DNA from: Trichoplusia ni
Lineage: Eukaryota > Arthropoda > Insecta > Lepidoptera > Noctuidae
Reading direction: 5' to 3'
Assembly (NCBI RefSeq): GCF_003590095.1
Contig: NC_039490.1
Span: 11,239,834-11,303,833, forward strand
DNA length: 64,000 nt
Positions within the stretch are counted from its first letter, which is position 1. Every line of letters starts with the position of its first letter. Made by a program: the position numbers and the translations under genes. Below the pieces are notes generated by a model, which saw nothing but the letters and a program-made list of their open reading frames with translations, was not told where the DNA came from and did not search any database. Of this stretch, positions 63,802 through 64,000 are shown piece by piece.

Positions 63802-64000
63802 CCGGTAAAGATAGTTTTAAGTTAGTGAAGTAAATAAATAAAAAAATAAAATAAACATTAAGACGTCACAAGTATGGTGGCCACTCGTGGTGCGTTCGCA
63901 GTCACCTGATGTATCATATAATTTTATAAATTTTTAATCGCTCGTAATTCAGTAAAAAACATTCTTTACGTTTTTTCACGTTACACAATTATTAATAAAA

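Larger units (their letters stand above)
61243..63805 (+). mobile_element. Errantivirus env-only provirus (insect endogenous retrovirus)
   Basis: Two 320-bp LTRs (61247-61566 and 63482-63801) differ at about one position, and the 4-bp duplication CCGG lies at 61243-61246 and 63802-63805. Directly after the 5' LTR is a tRNA-Ser type primer site, and directly before the 3' LTR a GGGGGGAGG purine tract. Between them is a ~130-base leader and an envelope coding region only; gag and pol are entirely absent. The element is 2,555 bp. Recent insertion is implied by the LTR identity. Confidence 0.93.

Overview
The window looks like a block of transposable elements from an insect, most likely a moth or butterfly. 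The evidence is spliced genes with GT-AG introns, poly(A)-tailed LINEs, AT-rich spacers, and families common in lepidopteran genomes (R1- and CR1-like LINEs, a Penelope-like element, copia elements primed by an internal part of initiator tRNA-Met, and a 320-bp-LTR errantivirus with a tRNA-Ser type primer site). I recognise no host gene, tRNA, rRNA or CRISPR array. Nearly every coding stretch is a transposase, reverse transcriptase, capsid, recombinase or envelope gene.

Layout. 1-2252: hAT transposon, minus strand, intact N-terminal ~497 codons, running off the left edge and inserted into a PIF/Harbinger remnant (2253-3480). 4350-9325: THAP/DDE transposon of the ISL2EU kind with a FLYWCH-SWIM-YqaJ nuclease gene, flanked by an 8-bp target duplication and damaged by a LINE. 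9.8-16.66 kb: PIF/Harbinger element whose transposase and MADF genes have interleaved exons on opposite strands, carrying a foldback element and a complete MULE (11570-14984). 16.66-18.36 kb: hAT pseudogene. 19.3-29.8 kb: FLYWCH-MULE transposase gene split by a young copia (20123-28826), itself split by an R1 LINE (23411-24649) and an intact hAT (25015-27908). 30.3-33.3 kb: 5'-truncated Ty3/gypsy element. 33306-47137: hAT split by a DIRS tyrosine-recombinase retrotransposon (35571-45307), which holds a Penelope-like element, a LINE 3' end and a ZMYM1-like hAT (39660-43387). 47.1-51.6 kb: copia fragments, a P-element-like exon pair, a SINE and direct repeats. 51648-56490: a ~1,590-residue protein with two zinc motifs and a FEN1/XPG-like nuclease, probably an Academ-type transposase. 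57.5-60.9 kb: two Harbinger remnants. 61247-63801: an env-only errantivirus provirus.

How the parts relate. Target duplications and reading frames that rejoin across insertions give a relative history. MULE is older than copia, which is older than the R1 LINE and the hAT inside it. hAT is older than DIRS, which is older than the ZMYM1-like hAT and the Penelope-like element. Several inner elements look young: copia LTRs differ at about 1 of 179 positions, errantivirus LTRs at about 1 of 320, and several transposase frames are uninterrupted. No locus-wide operon logic applies; each element is a self-contained unit of enzyme gene(s) plus terminal repeats.

The most unusual items are the Academ-like nuclease-transposase, the YqaJ-carrying element with its arrays of short phased repeats and unexpected 8-bp duplication, the interlocked Harbinger gene pair, the DIRS element with readable circle-junction anatomy, and the env-only provirus. 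All family assignments rest on motif recognition by eye; no database search was run.
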